Of a stretch of 64,000 nucleotides of DNA, positions 32,929-44,600 are shown piece after piece. The notes beneath the pieces are model-generated. The model was not told the origin of the DNA. It saw only the letters and a list, made by a program, of their open reading frames with translations, and ran no database searches. The first letter of the stretch is position 1. Every line of letters begins with the position of its first letter. The stretch comes from Prinia subflava (taxonomy: Eukaryota; Chordata; Aves; Passeriformes; Cisticolidae). Made by a program: the position numbers and the translations under genes. Where the stretch lies: NCBI RefSeq assembly GCF_021018805.1, contig NC_086259.1, positions 1,550,001 to 1,614,000 on the forward strand. The letters are read 5' to 3'.

Positions 32929-35900
32929 ATGGCACCGGGATCACCTGCGGGATCGGCTCCGGGATCTCCCCGGCTGGAGGGGCCGTCCCGGGGTGCCAGT
33001 CCTGCCGGGCACCGCCCCGGCAGCGCTGCCGGCCGGCTGGAGGGGCCGTCCCGGGGTGCCAGTCCCGCCGGGCACCGCCCCGGCAGCGCTGCCGGCCGGC
33101 TGGAGGGGCCGTCCCGGGGTGCCAGTCCCGCCGGGCACCGCCCCGGCAGCGCTGCCGGCCCGACGCGGCTGCCGCTGGACCGGGCCTTCCCCCGCTCGGC
33201 GTGGTGCGCGGTGAAGATCGCCCGCACGGTACGGCCTGGGGCGGCCCCGGGGCCCGCGGCATGGCCCGGGCCGGCGCTGACCCCGTCCCCTCCTGTCCCG
33301 CAGATGGTGGCGCTGGCCGCCTTCATACGCTTCCTGACCGCGGGCGAGCAGCTGTTCTACGCGGCGTATGCCGGCCTGGACACGGTGATCATCGTCTTCT
33401 TTCTGCTGCTCTACCTGCTGAGGCTCGACGCGCGGATGCGGTGGCTCCCCTGGCCGCTAGCTGTGAGTACCCGTGGGCTCCGAGTACCGGGGTGCTCTGG
33501 ATGTGAGTACCGATGTCCCCTGGCCGTGAGCATTGATGGACTCGGGCCGTGAGTACCAATGTTCCATAGCTGTGGGTACGGCTGTCCCCTGGCTGCGGGT
33601 ACTAATGTCCCCTGGCTGGTGGTACCAATGTCCCCTGGCTGCGGGTACCAATGTCCCCTGGCTGCGGGTACCAATGTCCCCTGGCTGTGGGTACCAGTGT
33701 CCCCTGGCTGTGGGTACCAATGTCCCTGGCTGTGGCTACCAGTGTCCCCTGGCTGTGGGTACCAATGTCCCTGGCTGTGGCTACCAGTGTCCCCTGGCTG
33801 TTGCAGCTGCTGGCTGTGAGTGCCAGCAGGGCAGTGAACAGGAGGGATCTCCTGTCCCAGGGGACTTTGTCAGCCAGCCCAGTGATTGTTTCTGTACAGG
33901 TAAGACAAGCCCTCGTGTTCTGTGGAGGTTGAGGCAGGTTTTCCTAACGGAGCGTTCTGTTCCATCAGTTCTGGATGGCTGCTGGATCCGGTAACAGCCC
34001 TCCCGGCACAGGCACTGTTTGCCTCTTTGCCTTTGTTGTGTAACACCTTCACACCACCAACTAGTCACACACTTTCACCCAAATACCCACGAGTTCTGCT
34101 CCTACCTCCCTTTTGTACATGTATTTGCTGCTTTGGTCCATCAGGTGTAGCCAAGTTGCAAAATATCAGGCAAAAACAACAGAAGAAATGTAAAATGAGC
34201 AAGTTTTACTATAAACACTCTTTTTACCATCAAACCACTGGGTGTCAGTGTCTCACTGTCCTCTCGCACAGATACTGCTGTAACTCTGTTTTCATGGCAA
34301 TCCAGCCATTTTTCACCATGCCTTCTCTGTTGGGAGCTCTCCACGTTCTCCTTCAGGCCTGTATTTCCAAATAAATATTTTGCTTCCACTACCTGTTTCA
34401 GGATATTTTCATGTCGGGGACGTCAGTGATGTTTCTCATCCCTGTGGGCTTGACTGCAGTAAAAATCAAGACCAACAAGTGGATAATGGATGGAGGAGTA
34501 AGTAGGAACCTTGTTAACGAATTTCAGTTCTTAAAGTGCAGTGATTTGAACCTCTTGGTACACTGACATTGTGGAAGGACCATGCAAACAACTGTCTTGG
34601 AAGAACATTCAGCAGTAGCAAACAAGGTACATTCAAGTGTATCTCACAAAAAGAAAATAATCCTCCCATGACTATTAATTTAAAGATGACAAGAATTAGG
34701 AATTGCTGCAGAGAAGTACTGAAACATTCAGAATTTCTAGTGTTTTTAAGTAATCTACATTTGCTCCCATAGCTTGAAATCCCAGGTGGGGGAATCCCTA
34801 GCTCTTTTAGAACTATCCAGTTTGGCTATTTGAGAAAAAATTACAACAGTCCTGCTAAAAAGAGTTGAAGCTTTTTAACAGACACGCTGGTACTTCCCTC
34901 CTGGCATGTGCATTCTTGTTTCTGACACAAACTGAGGAATTACGTCAGTTGAAAAGGGGTTTTGTTCATACTGTGATTGTAAGAATTCATCTTCTTAAGA
35001 TTTAACCAAATTAATAGTTTGTGTAACTGATATTTTTAATTCAAATGGCAACTAATGTAATTAACCTTAATAAACAGCTAGGAGGGGAAGAAAACCCCTC
35101 AGTTTTAAAAGTCTCTAGAAGTACAAGATACAGTACAAGCTGAAATGTGACAAGAAACCAAAAGAAACCTCAAACCTACAACAGAGGTCTTTCAAACTGA
35201 GCTTAGGAGATGGTGGGGGGGAAAGTTGATGGCTTCATTGGCAACAGCATCCTAAAAAGGAGACTTTGTGATAGATTGACTGTGCTGGAATAGAATTTAT
35301 ATTCTCAGTTGTGAAGTTCACAGAAATTAAAGGTGGGAGCAGGAGACTGAGCAGGTAGCTGGGAACACAAGTTTGGGTGGAACATGGGACATCTCCAGTG
35401 CTGGGAGGGACAGAATCACCCCCAGCCAGTTCTCCTGAGGCACAAACTGCCTTGAGCTGTCCTCTCCCAAGAGCTCTCCTGAAAATAACTCCCCTGATCA
35501 GATAATTCAGTGCTTTCAGAAAAAAACCCTGTGTGCATGTGGGGTGGGGCTGAAGGGCAGGAACTGAGTGAGTTAACTCAGTGGCTCTTCTGCAAACACA
35601 TTTTTCCAGTTACCTGCCTGAGGTTGTCTATTTTCTGAGTAGTTTAGTGCATTTTATTCAGTTTGGAGAATGTTTCCCTTTCAGAGGAGAAGAGCATTTT
35701 CCTGCTGGGCTTGTTTCCACAAATACTGACTTTTCCCCTTGACTTTTTTCAGGGCCAGTCCCATTAATAAGCAATCCTTAAAGGGACAGAGGGGATTTCA
35801 TTAAGGATAAAAGCATTGTCTGGCATAATGCAGCATTAGCTTAGCTTTCAAGGAGAGCACCACACTATCTCCAAGGCCTGACACAAACATCAAACAGAGC

Positions 35901-36187
35901 AGGCTCTCTGAAAGGCTGATGGGATGTAAATATGGGTGTTATTTGATTTATCAGCTGTCTCAAATCACACACGTTTTCAAGCCCAGAACAAAGTTAGGAA
36001 GATGTATTTACTGCTACCTTGATGAGTCACTACAGTAAAAGCTCAAGATTTATTGGGGGAACTAATTTTATGATAATTTTTATAGGTGTTGAGTCTTATA
36101 TTGCTTGCTCTCTGCCTTGTTGACATATTTCTTCTTTCGGAGAAGATTAGCCTTGAGAAAGCAAGAGAAAGGAGTGCTGCCAGTTAA
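32929..36187 (+). CDS. CKLF: CKLF-like MARVEL protein, copy 2
   Basis: Exons 32929-33228, 33304-33462, 34402-34497, 36086-36187, giving the same 218-aa product as copy 1. No coding difference from copy 1 was noticed. Splice sites are canonical and the frame is open throughout, so this looks like an expressed-type gene and not a relic. It is driven from the head-to-head promoter shared with TK2 copy 2. A solo LTR lies about 0.8 kb beyond its stop codon. Confidence 0.85.
32971..33159 (+). repeat. In-frame 63-bp triplication in CKLF exon 1, copy 2
   Basis: Identical to the array in copy 1. Confidence 0.95.
33463..33823 (+). repeat. 23-bp minisatellite beginning at the CKLF exon 2 donor, unit 2
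   Basis: Same array and length as in unit 1. Confidence 0.9.
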
Positions 36188-36487
36188 GATTGATGTGTTA
36201 GTGAAAGAATGAGTTCTCCATCCCGTTTCCCCACTGTCTTTTAAAGACAGTAAAGTATTTTCACATACTCGATTTTGAATTTCCTGTGCACTGATGTTTC
36301 TGCAAGTACCATTCATAAGTTTTCATACTTTCCCAAATGCAGTTTCAGCGTTGCAATTTCACCAGTTAAAGCTTCAGAGAGAATTGTCATGTTTTTCTAA
36401 ACTTAATTGTGTTTTTACCTGTACGAAAATTATTTTCATGGTTGTCGTCTTTCTCTAATAAAAAAGAAAATAAAAACGAGCTTAAGC
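36188..36487 (+). promoter_or_regulatory. CKLF: CKLF copy 2 3' UTR with poly(A) signals
   Basis: Duplicate of the copy 1 3' UTR; AATAAA at 36457-36462. Confidence 0.6.
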
Positions 36488-36656
36488 GCATTAATCTTAT
36501 TTATTTACTAAGTGTAAAAAAGTACATTAAAGTAATGTACATTTTAAAGAAAAGTAAAAATGTAATGATCCAGTAACCATGCTTCGGAAAGATTTTGTTG
36601 GGCCATGTGAATTGCATGTTAAAGCATTCGCCGAGGCATTTGAATCCTGAAATTTC

Positions 36657-37868
36657 AGCCTTGAGCGGGGTTTGGCCTGGGTTACCTGCAGCGGCCCCTT
36701 GGAGCCCCAGGCGCCCGGTGGTTCTGTGCTTGGTGTGTTCAGAGTGGCGGGGACAGAAGCCCCCCGGCTCCCTGGTGTCGCTCCAGCAGCACAGGACAGG
36801 CGGAGGTGGCGGCCCAGCTCCATTGTCCCGGGGCTGGGGCGAGCGCTGGGGCCGTCCCCCACAGCTGGGGATGCTGAAACTTTTTTTTCACGTTTCCGCA
36901 GTGTCACGATTTCCGCTTCCCTCCTTCAGAGAGGAAAAAAAAAAATTTAAAAAAAAATTCCACGGCCAACCCCCCACCCCTGTTGGAGTCCAGGGGATCC
37001 CTCTGACAGCCCTGGAGAGTCAGGGGGCTGTACAGGGGGGTCTGGGATCTGTACAAGGGGGTCAGCCAGCCTCCCACAGAGCCCAGAAGGACTCTGATTC
37101 TGGCTCCTATCCATGGAAGTGAATGCTCACATGAAGGAAGAATCACAGATCCTAAGAATTTAGAAGTAGATAGTAGTTTGTTATAGAGTATACATGTAGA
37201 GATTAGGATTCATAGTATACGGGGCTGAGAGGACAAGATGGAGGAATTGGGGAGTGGCCCCTAGTTTCCTTGTTCTTGTTCTCATCCCCCATCTTTTGCT
37301 GATTTGGACTTTAGAGATTGGTTTAGAATAGAACTGACATGTTAGCGTAGCAAGTTAGTATTGGTAATGTTCTGTAAACAATAAATACGTCTTGGACTGT
37401 GGTTGGGTCGGGGGTACGGTACATAAGGTACGGGGCTCTCTGATCCGGGCAGTCCAGCGGCAGCCCAGCGCCAGTCCAACGGCGTGTCTTGCTTTGCTGG
37501 GGACGCCTTGCAAAGCCGAACAAGAACAGTTAGATAATATGAAATAAACAACCTTGATAACTTCAGCTGCTGGACCCACAGTGTCGTCTCTGCCTTCGGT
37601 GTGAAACGCTCAGGGCAAAGAGAAGACAGAAAACCTTATTATCTTGGGGAACAGCAACCCCAGGGAAATACCCAGGGAACAGCAACCCTGGGGGAAGATT
37701 TCACCACCTCGGGGAACGGCCACCCCGAGGAGAATCTCGGGGAACATCAACCCGGAGACACCCCGAGCCTGAGCCCGCGCCCAGCCCGAGCCCGGCGGGA
37801 GCTCAGGCCGAGCCCAACGCGAGCCCAGCCCAGCCCAGCCCCAGCCCACCCCGCCCGCCGCCGCAGCC
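36657..37868 (+). promoter_or_regulatory. Duplicated CMTM3 promoter interrupted by an LTR, unit 2
   Basis: Same arrangement as unit 1, with the LTR at 36981-37758 separating the distal GC-rich part from the 110 bp next to orphan exon 1. Confidence 0.5.
36981..37758 (+). mobile_element. Solo LTR upstream of orphan CMTM3 exon 1, unit 2
   Basis: Same insertion and same flanking CACCCC as in unit 1. Its presence in units 1 and 2 and absence from unit 3 groups units 1 and 2 as sister copies. Confidence 0.8.
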
Positions 37869-38051
37869 ATGGAGGACCCCGAGCCCGCGGGCGCTTCAGC
37901 AGCGCCCGGGCTGAGCTCGCTGCTCCCCCCACGCGAGTTCCTGCGCTCCCGCAAGGGGCAGCTGCTGCTCTCTGAGTCGGCTGTGGAGTCTCCCTCTCCG
38001 GGGCATTCCAAACCTGCCTGGACATGCTCCTGTGTCACCTGCTCCAGGTGA
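37869..38051 (+). pseudogene. CMTM3: Orphan CMTM3 exon 1, unit 2
   Basis: Same truncated exon joined to the same CR1 sequence as in unit 1, with a few point differences (for example Ala for Pro at codon 12, and changes in the CR1 part). The identical junction in units 1 and 2 shows both come from a single original breakpoint. Confidence 0.8.
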
Positions 38052-38127
38052 CCCTGCCTGGGCAGGGCTTGGACTGGGTGAACTACAGAGGTCCCTTCCA
38101 GCCCGAAAAATTCTGGGATTCTGTTGG
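37981..38127 (+). mobile_element. CR1 3' end at the unit 2/unit 3 junction
   Basis: Same CR1 fragment and junction as at 16194, with several point differences. This version looks slightly less decayed (TGCCTGGACATG). Confidence 0.75.
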
Positions 38128-38195
38128 GATTCAACTTGTTACCTGGAAACACACTTTAATACTGCTTCAAGTAGCTTTTTCAGTAGCACTGAGAT

Positions 38196-38249
38196 GTGTG
38201 CTGGTTTGGGCTGGAGTAGAGTTCATTTTCTTCACAGTGACTAATATGG
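38196..38249 (+). mobile_element. Possible LTR fragment, unit 3 left flank
   Basis: Duplicate of the fragment at 16409-16462. Confidence 0.35.
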
Positions 38250-40363
38250 AGCTCAATTTTGAATGCTTAAAAAATGCCTTTCATGTACAGTTAGCCAGAA
38301 TTAATTTTGTTGAATTGTTTATGATTGACTTTCATCACCGAAGAAATCCAGAGGAGTGCACGTGGATTAGACTAGAAAAAGCTCAGGAAGTAAAATATAA
38401 AGATTTGCTTTTTGCACAACTAATGGTTGCAATTCTGTCATTTCCTGATTCCAGCAGTGTAGGAGAAACAGAACTTTGCCCAAGGTAACACCAGGGTACA
38501 GGACTGCCTTCAGCTCTGGGTGGATTGTGAGAAATGGGTGTTAGGAACAAAAAGTGTTCACAGGGCTGTGTCCTGACAAGTAACAGTGGCATCCTTTGGG
38601 CTGTAACATTCTCTGTACTAAACCATTGACATTTTCTGTGCCATGCAAATTGTATGTCCATAGTGAAATTAGAATTAAGAACAAACTGCAGGAGACTGAG
38701 CTTCAATTGTATAGAAGCATTTCCAAGAAATCGTTCTTTTGGACTCTTAGAGAAGAAAAAGTTGTGAAAGTTTAATAGCAGATGTCAAGAATATCTGGTA
38801 TCCCCCCTACAAAGAAGCTGCAATAAGTAAGATAATTACTTAGCACACAAAATCTTACTTTTAAGCTCAAATTCTAAAGATTTACAACAGAGCAGCCGAA
38901 TGGCATTCCTGGGATCACAAGCTTTAGTGCTTCATTAGGAAATGCTCTCTGTGCACTTACCATTATTGAGTTGCAGTGATTTAGAAAAGAAACAGCTCAC
39001 CAGATGGGAGTAACAGGACAGGAGGTGCAGTTCCTGACTGGGTGTGGTTCTCTCAGTGTAATGCGGTTTAGGCAAACCACAACCCTACAAACGCAGTGCT
39101 GTCCAAAAGCAGCACCATCAGATATTGTTGCAAAGCCCCATAACTGAATGTTTCCATCCTGCACTAAGTGCCTGACAAATGTCTGTACAAAGTGATCAAA
39201 GTGCTCACGAAGCCTTGCTTGTTCCAGCTAAACCAACCAGAACCAGTAGGGGAAAAACATTCTGTACTTCTGGGATCATTCCCTGAAAATGACCCCAAAA
39301 ATCAATGTGAGAGCAGTCTGAGTGCTGCATTGAAAGGATTCCCTTAAAGGCAACACCCAGAGGGTGAAGCACAAGCGAAGGGCAACTCAGCACTTCCTTT
39401 CACAAGTCCAAGAATGAAACCCCCACTGGTTTTCTCTACGGACTTGCCAAGTACTTACAGGTCATAATAAACTAATAGTGATATAAACCCAAAAAACACC
39501 TGTGTTTTTCTTTAAAAAAAGAAGTAAAAGAATGCAAACCAATTAAGAAATCAATTCATTTTAGAATTTTTTAGAAATGTTTGAAGAGAGTAATAGTGTC
39601 CCATGCACCCTGTATTTTCACAGCTCCTCAGCTCAGCCAGAGCAGGGCTGGGGATCTCATGAACACAAATAAAATAAGCTCTCTGTGAAAAGCTAGCTGA
39701 AAAAACCCCTTGCAACCTTTCTACAATCACTTACAAAAAGTGTGTTTTGAGGGGTTTTTAAATGTTTTGCAGTGAATTCAGTGGGACTACCAGTGCACAG
39801 TTCTCTTCAGAACTAAGTTATGTTGTGATGTCCTGCAGAGCAGAAAGAACTTCCTGAATTCAATGAACTTGCATTCATGTGGACAGGATTAGAGCACAAC
39901 ACCATTTCAAACTGGTAAGATCTGTTTAACAAAGCTACTTTAAAACTCAATGCACTTCATTTGCTTCCTCCAATAATAAAATAATGAACATCCTGCTTCT
40001 GGTATGAACTGTGTAAAGCCTGGGCAGGAAGGAGTCAATGCCTTGCTGTGCCTCAGGCACCTGATGGCCACTCAGGATGTGCCTGGAAAGGGGAACCAAG
40101 GAGCAGAGGGTAGGGCAGCACCTTCCTGGAGCCACTTTTCTGCTCAGGTCATGGTGCCCACACAGCACAGGGGCACGAGTGGGCAAGAGCCAGAGGGGCA
40201 TTGACACCACCCAGGCCTCCAAATGCCCCTGACTCCTGCCAGGGAGGCCCCACCCAAAGGCTCTGCATGGCCCTCAGGGTCACAGCTGACAGAGGAAGCA
40301 TTTCCCTGGGGAGGGATACAGCTGTTCCCATGCTAAATGGAATGTCTGCAACCCTCTGAACCT
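38250..40363. other. Left-flank segment of unit 3, no recognised gene
   Basis: Counterpart of 16463-18574, about 0.6% different by eye. The same unassigned open stretch is at 38249-38488. Confidence 0.5.
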
Positions 40364-40540
40364 TTTGTTTGGTGGGTACCACCCCAAGGGACCAAGAGTG
40401 GACGTTGACCTGACCAGGGACATCAAAATTCCAACAATCCAGCCTCATTGCTTTGAGATCTTTCCAGTACCTACTCTTACCCTTGCCTGCCATACTTTGT
40501 GGTATTTTTGTATTTGAACAGAAAAGAACCCAAAGAGCTC
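40364..40540 (-). mobile_element. ERV internal remnant, unit 3 (LTR deleted)
   Basis: Matches the outer part of the unit 2 remnant. The LTR and about 300 bp of adjoining internal sequence present in unit 2 (about 0.86 kb) are missing here. Confidence 0.4.
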
Positions 40541-40577
40541 CACCCCTCCTTTTTACTGCAATTCAATTGTTCAAAAA

Positions 40578-40898
40578 TCACAGAATCACTGAGGCTGGAA
40601 AATACCTCAGAGGTCATTGAGTCCAGCCTGTAACCAACCACTCTGTCACCCACCCAGAGCACTGAGTGTCACGTCCAGACATCCCCCTGCAGCTGCAGGG
40701 GGTCATTGTGGCTGAAGTGCAGGACCTGGCCCTTGACCCCGCTGGACCTCGTGGCAGTGGCCTTGGCACATCACCCAGCCTGGCCAGGGGCCTCAGCAGG
40801 GCCTTCCCGCCCTCCAGATCCCATTCCAGGCAGTGGGTATCACCCCAGTTAGCCGGGGGTAAACTCAGTGCCCTCCTCCACACCGTCAGTAGAGGTGT
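40578..40898 (-). mobile_element. CR1-type LINE fragment downstream of TK2, unit 3
   Basis: Duplicate of the unit 2 fragment. Confidence 0.75.
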
Positions 40899-41297
40899 GG
40901 AGCAGCCCTGGTCCCAGCAAGGGACCCCATTCCCACCAGGGGGATCCCATTCCCACCATTCTGGGCCCGGCCCTCAGCCAGCTCCCATCCCAGCCAAGGA
41001 CAGCCCTGGCCAAGCTGGGGCTGCAGCTTCTCCAGGAGATGCCAGGGGAGAGGGGCCCAAAGGCTCTGTGAATTCCAGGGAGGACCTGCCCCTCCTAACC
41101 CAGCCTGGCTGGGGCTGATCCCGTGGCTGTCCTGGGGTTGTCCCGCCCATGCCGTGTGCTCACACTCAGGGTGATCTGCTGGGCTCCAGGGCCGGGCTGG
41201 CAGCTCCGTCAAACCAACCTCCCCCTGCACACAGCGGCCACTCGGGGCTGGGTACCCCGTTCACTCCACTCAGAGAAACCTCAGGTACCCTCCTCAG

Positions 41298-41642
41298 AGG
41301 CCATTGTAATAAACCCTTTATTTCAAATTACAGAAACAGTTGTCTTTAGGGGAAAAAAAGAAGACATTAAAGTTACTTCTGGGAAGCAGCAGCAAAGTGG
41401 GAAATGAGGGAAACAGCCGTAATTCAGCTGAACAAAACTGACACAGTAAAACTGATGGAAAACCTAAAAACACAAAGAGAACTGGCTCATGTTCTGTTCC
41501 TGATTGGCATCTGATCATTTCAGAGCTGTAAGTCCATAGCATTCTACAAAGCATAGTGCAAAAACAATAGCCATTATATTTAAATACTAAAAATACTAAC
41601 TCAGACTTCAGTAGATGATTTCTGATACAACAGCCACGGGCT
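41298..41642 (-). promoter_or_regulatory. TK2: TK2 copy 3 3' UTR with poly(A) signal
   Basis: Same layout as copy 2; AATAAA on the minus strand at 41317-41322. Confidence 0.6.
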
Positions 41643-44600
41643 TTATAAATGGTGTTGTCTGTTCGGTGGGTTCAGTATTTGGTCCCGGTTTTCTTCGTAC
41701 TTCTCAATCATTTTCTGCACGTCATGGTCAGCTCCAATGACCTTGGAAAGAAGATGGAAACACTGGAAATAACTGACATCACAGAACTTGGTTTCTCTTG
41801 AGCAGAACAGTACAGAACAGGACTACCAGTGCAGCCAAGCCGGGATACTCCAACAGATCTGCCCAAGCTGCTTTCTGCTGGGAATTTGGCATTCCCTGAA
41901 AGCTACACAGCTGATCCTGCAAGCCATCCCAGTGAACAGCCCCTCAAATTCCACTGCAGAGATGGCAGACCCCACTTTTATGCTCTACACCAACAGCTGT
42001 CACATTTGTCTGAGGCTGTCCTTCTCCAAAGGAAAAGAAACAGAAAAGCAGATTTATTTACTTTTACCACTGAACAACACTCCTGTTATTTCAGAAAGCA
42101 CAATCCCCCACATGCCTAATTGGTTATCATTAAAATAATACTCACAAGTACTGGGCAGGAAACTTCAAACAGTGCACGTTTAATGAGCCACTCTTCATAG
42201 AGCTCGTGAATAGCCTCTAAATATTCCTAGAAAAGAGGCACTGGAATAACACAAATGCCCAGGGATGACACACACATTGCAATCCTTATCCATTTGGGAA
42301 GCAGTTAAGAGACACATATAAAAGCCTGCAACACATATCTTCCGCTAACAAAAAAATAAAAAGCATCAGAAGGTTTTTGAGAAATGTTAATTCCCAGTAT
42401 AAAGTTTAACTCCAGGAAGACCTCAAAGACACAGCTCACAGAAGCACAGGGCTCTCAGCTCCTTTTAAGATCAAGCAACCATGATGCTCTCCCACAGGTA
42501 AAATGTGGTTCAAGATTTTTACAGAGGAAAATACTACAAGGTAAGGACAAAAAGGGCAAGGCTGCTAAGAATATGTATGGGGGGCACTTTCTGTGTCAAT
42601 ACATTTCCCTGAAATTCCCAGTTCACTTTCTGGTAACTCAGTTTCCTCTAAAAGCTCTTCTGCCTGCCACCAATTGGTTTTTTGCTTCATGGGGACCACT
42701 TCACTTTCAGAACTGCTCCCCTCCTCTTCAGCAGAGCTGCAAAATAACACAAAAGCTCTTCAAATCCATCACAGGGGATTTATTCTCAAGGCAGGCAAAA
42801 TTTCACTGGGCCCAAAATTTAGCTCTTTGCACAGATCTTCTACTGACAATTGCTCCTCCTGAGCCACCCACCCAGAGCTGCAGAGGGAACTGCATTTATG
42901 TCTGCTCAGGCTTTTTTAGAAGCCTTGTGGCATGAAGGGCCGTGCTGTAAACTGGCACAGAAAGTCACTGTTCCATCACCACCATTTGTTTCAAAGCAGA
43001 TTCCCAAGCTCACAATTCTCATGGAGTTGCTTCTTTTCAGCCACAGCAAGAGACACTTTTCATGCACAAACATCCTGGAGGGAGCAGACTACAAAGTGCC
43101 CAGGAAATCTCAGCACCTGCAAGCCCAGCTATCCGTGCTTCACCTGGTGCTTTTGTGCCATTCAATGGTACAAAGGCAATTGACTTTCACATCTTAGAGA
43201 AGATTACCAGAGGATTAATACTGCACCTCAAGTCAGCTACAGTGCACTGACTACTACAACAGAACACCTGGGAGAGTCAGCGTGCATGACAGATCATTAT
43301 TTTTTAAATAAATCAAAATTCAATACTCAGGGTTTACTTTGCAGTAGAAACAGCTGCACCACATTTTGGCAGTATACTCAGGATACAATTTTAGTATTTA
43401 GACTGGAATCATTCCATTTTCAAAGCTCATTATAAGCACATATATCAGAGGAACTCCTTACCAGAGGAATGACTTTTTCCTCTTCCCTGCATCGTGTCTA
43501 TAGCCTCTCATAACAAACTTTAGGAGATGTCTGCAAATAAACTGCCGGAATAAAAAATTTAATAGTTATTTAAAAGCAAAGAAGTAGTTCTTTAAAAGCA
43601 AAGAAGTAACTCACTTCACAAACTACAGAAGGGAAGGATCCTGGCTTGGGTACCACCACTAGACCTCCCCTTTGGCACTGCTGTGAGTCAACCCAGGAAC
43701 CACCCACAAACCCAAGCTGTCTGATGGTGTCCACTTTTATACTGAATAATGTGATTATCTATGAGCCAAGAAACAAGAAGTATTGCTTCTCCCAGAAGGG
43801 AAACCCACCCACAAACACAGCCCTCCAGAGCCACCAAGATGTTACCTATCAAATCCACTGAAACATCGATGTTGTTCTGGATCCAGTCAAACCATTCACT
43901 CAGGACAGCATAATCCACCTCTGGCATTTTTCCCCTGAACAAACACAAGAGGCACAAATCACTCACTTAGCATCATGCAGAGATCAACTCCAAACTCTCA
44001 TTTTGCTCACCAGACCAGAATCCCTCCCCATTTACTCATCATTTATGAAAAGGCCAGCATTATGCCCACCCAAATTGAAGGCCACACAAACCATTGTTCA
44101 TAACATAGAAAGACCAAATCTTTTCTCTCTCTCTCTTTTTTTTTTTTTTTCAAGTACTCAACGATATTTATTGCTCAGGTTCTCTGTATCAGTATCAGTT
44201 CAAATCTATCCCAGGGCCTGTCACCAGAAGGGCTGGATTTACTGAGCAGCACCAATAATTCCTTACAGAAGCCACAGTGAAATGCAGCAAAAAATATAAT
44301 GTCAATGTGTAGATAAATTTACTCCCACTGTAAGAAATATTTGTGGAAAGAGTAGTGAAATATCCAATATGCTTAACTAGAACTCTGAACTCGGAGCACA
44401 GAATGTTGGAGACAAAGACCCCAAAGTTATCTCCGCAACAATAATAAAGTATCAGGCAACTCAAGTAAAAGGGAGTTACTGAGGACACGTTAAGAATCGC
44501 ATACTATGTTTTTATTAGTGAATCGATTTTCACTTAATACCATATTCTGATTGTCAAATATTACTAATTTTACAGTATCCTCTCTTCAAAACTGGTGACA

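Larger units (their letters stand above)
16194..37980. repeat. Tandem duplication unit 2 (complete, 21,787 bp)
   Basis: The only complete unit in the window. Order from left: CR1 fragment at the junction, flank of about 4.5 kb with an ERV LTR, TK2 exons 10 to 1 on the minus strand, a CKLF-like gene on the plus strand, a solo LTR, and CMTM3 promoter plus exon 1. It is almost identical to unit 1 where the two overlap. Against unit 3 it is about 99.8% identical in the centre and about 99% toward the edges (by eye). Confidence 0.95.

Noticed and set aside
33926..34374. Open frames around 12135-12587 and 33922-34374 between CKLF exons 2 and 3
   Set aside because: Intronic; no homology recognised. 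The real exon 3 starts later with a clear acceptor and MARVEL TM3.
38024..38488. 154-codon open frame at the start of the unit 3 left flank
   Set aside because: The first half is CR1 3' end and LTR-like sequence. In unit 2 the frame is broken by a stop (TAG in place of TGG).
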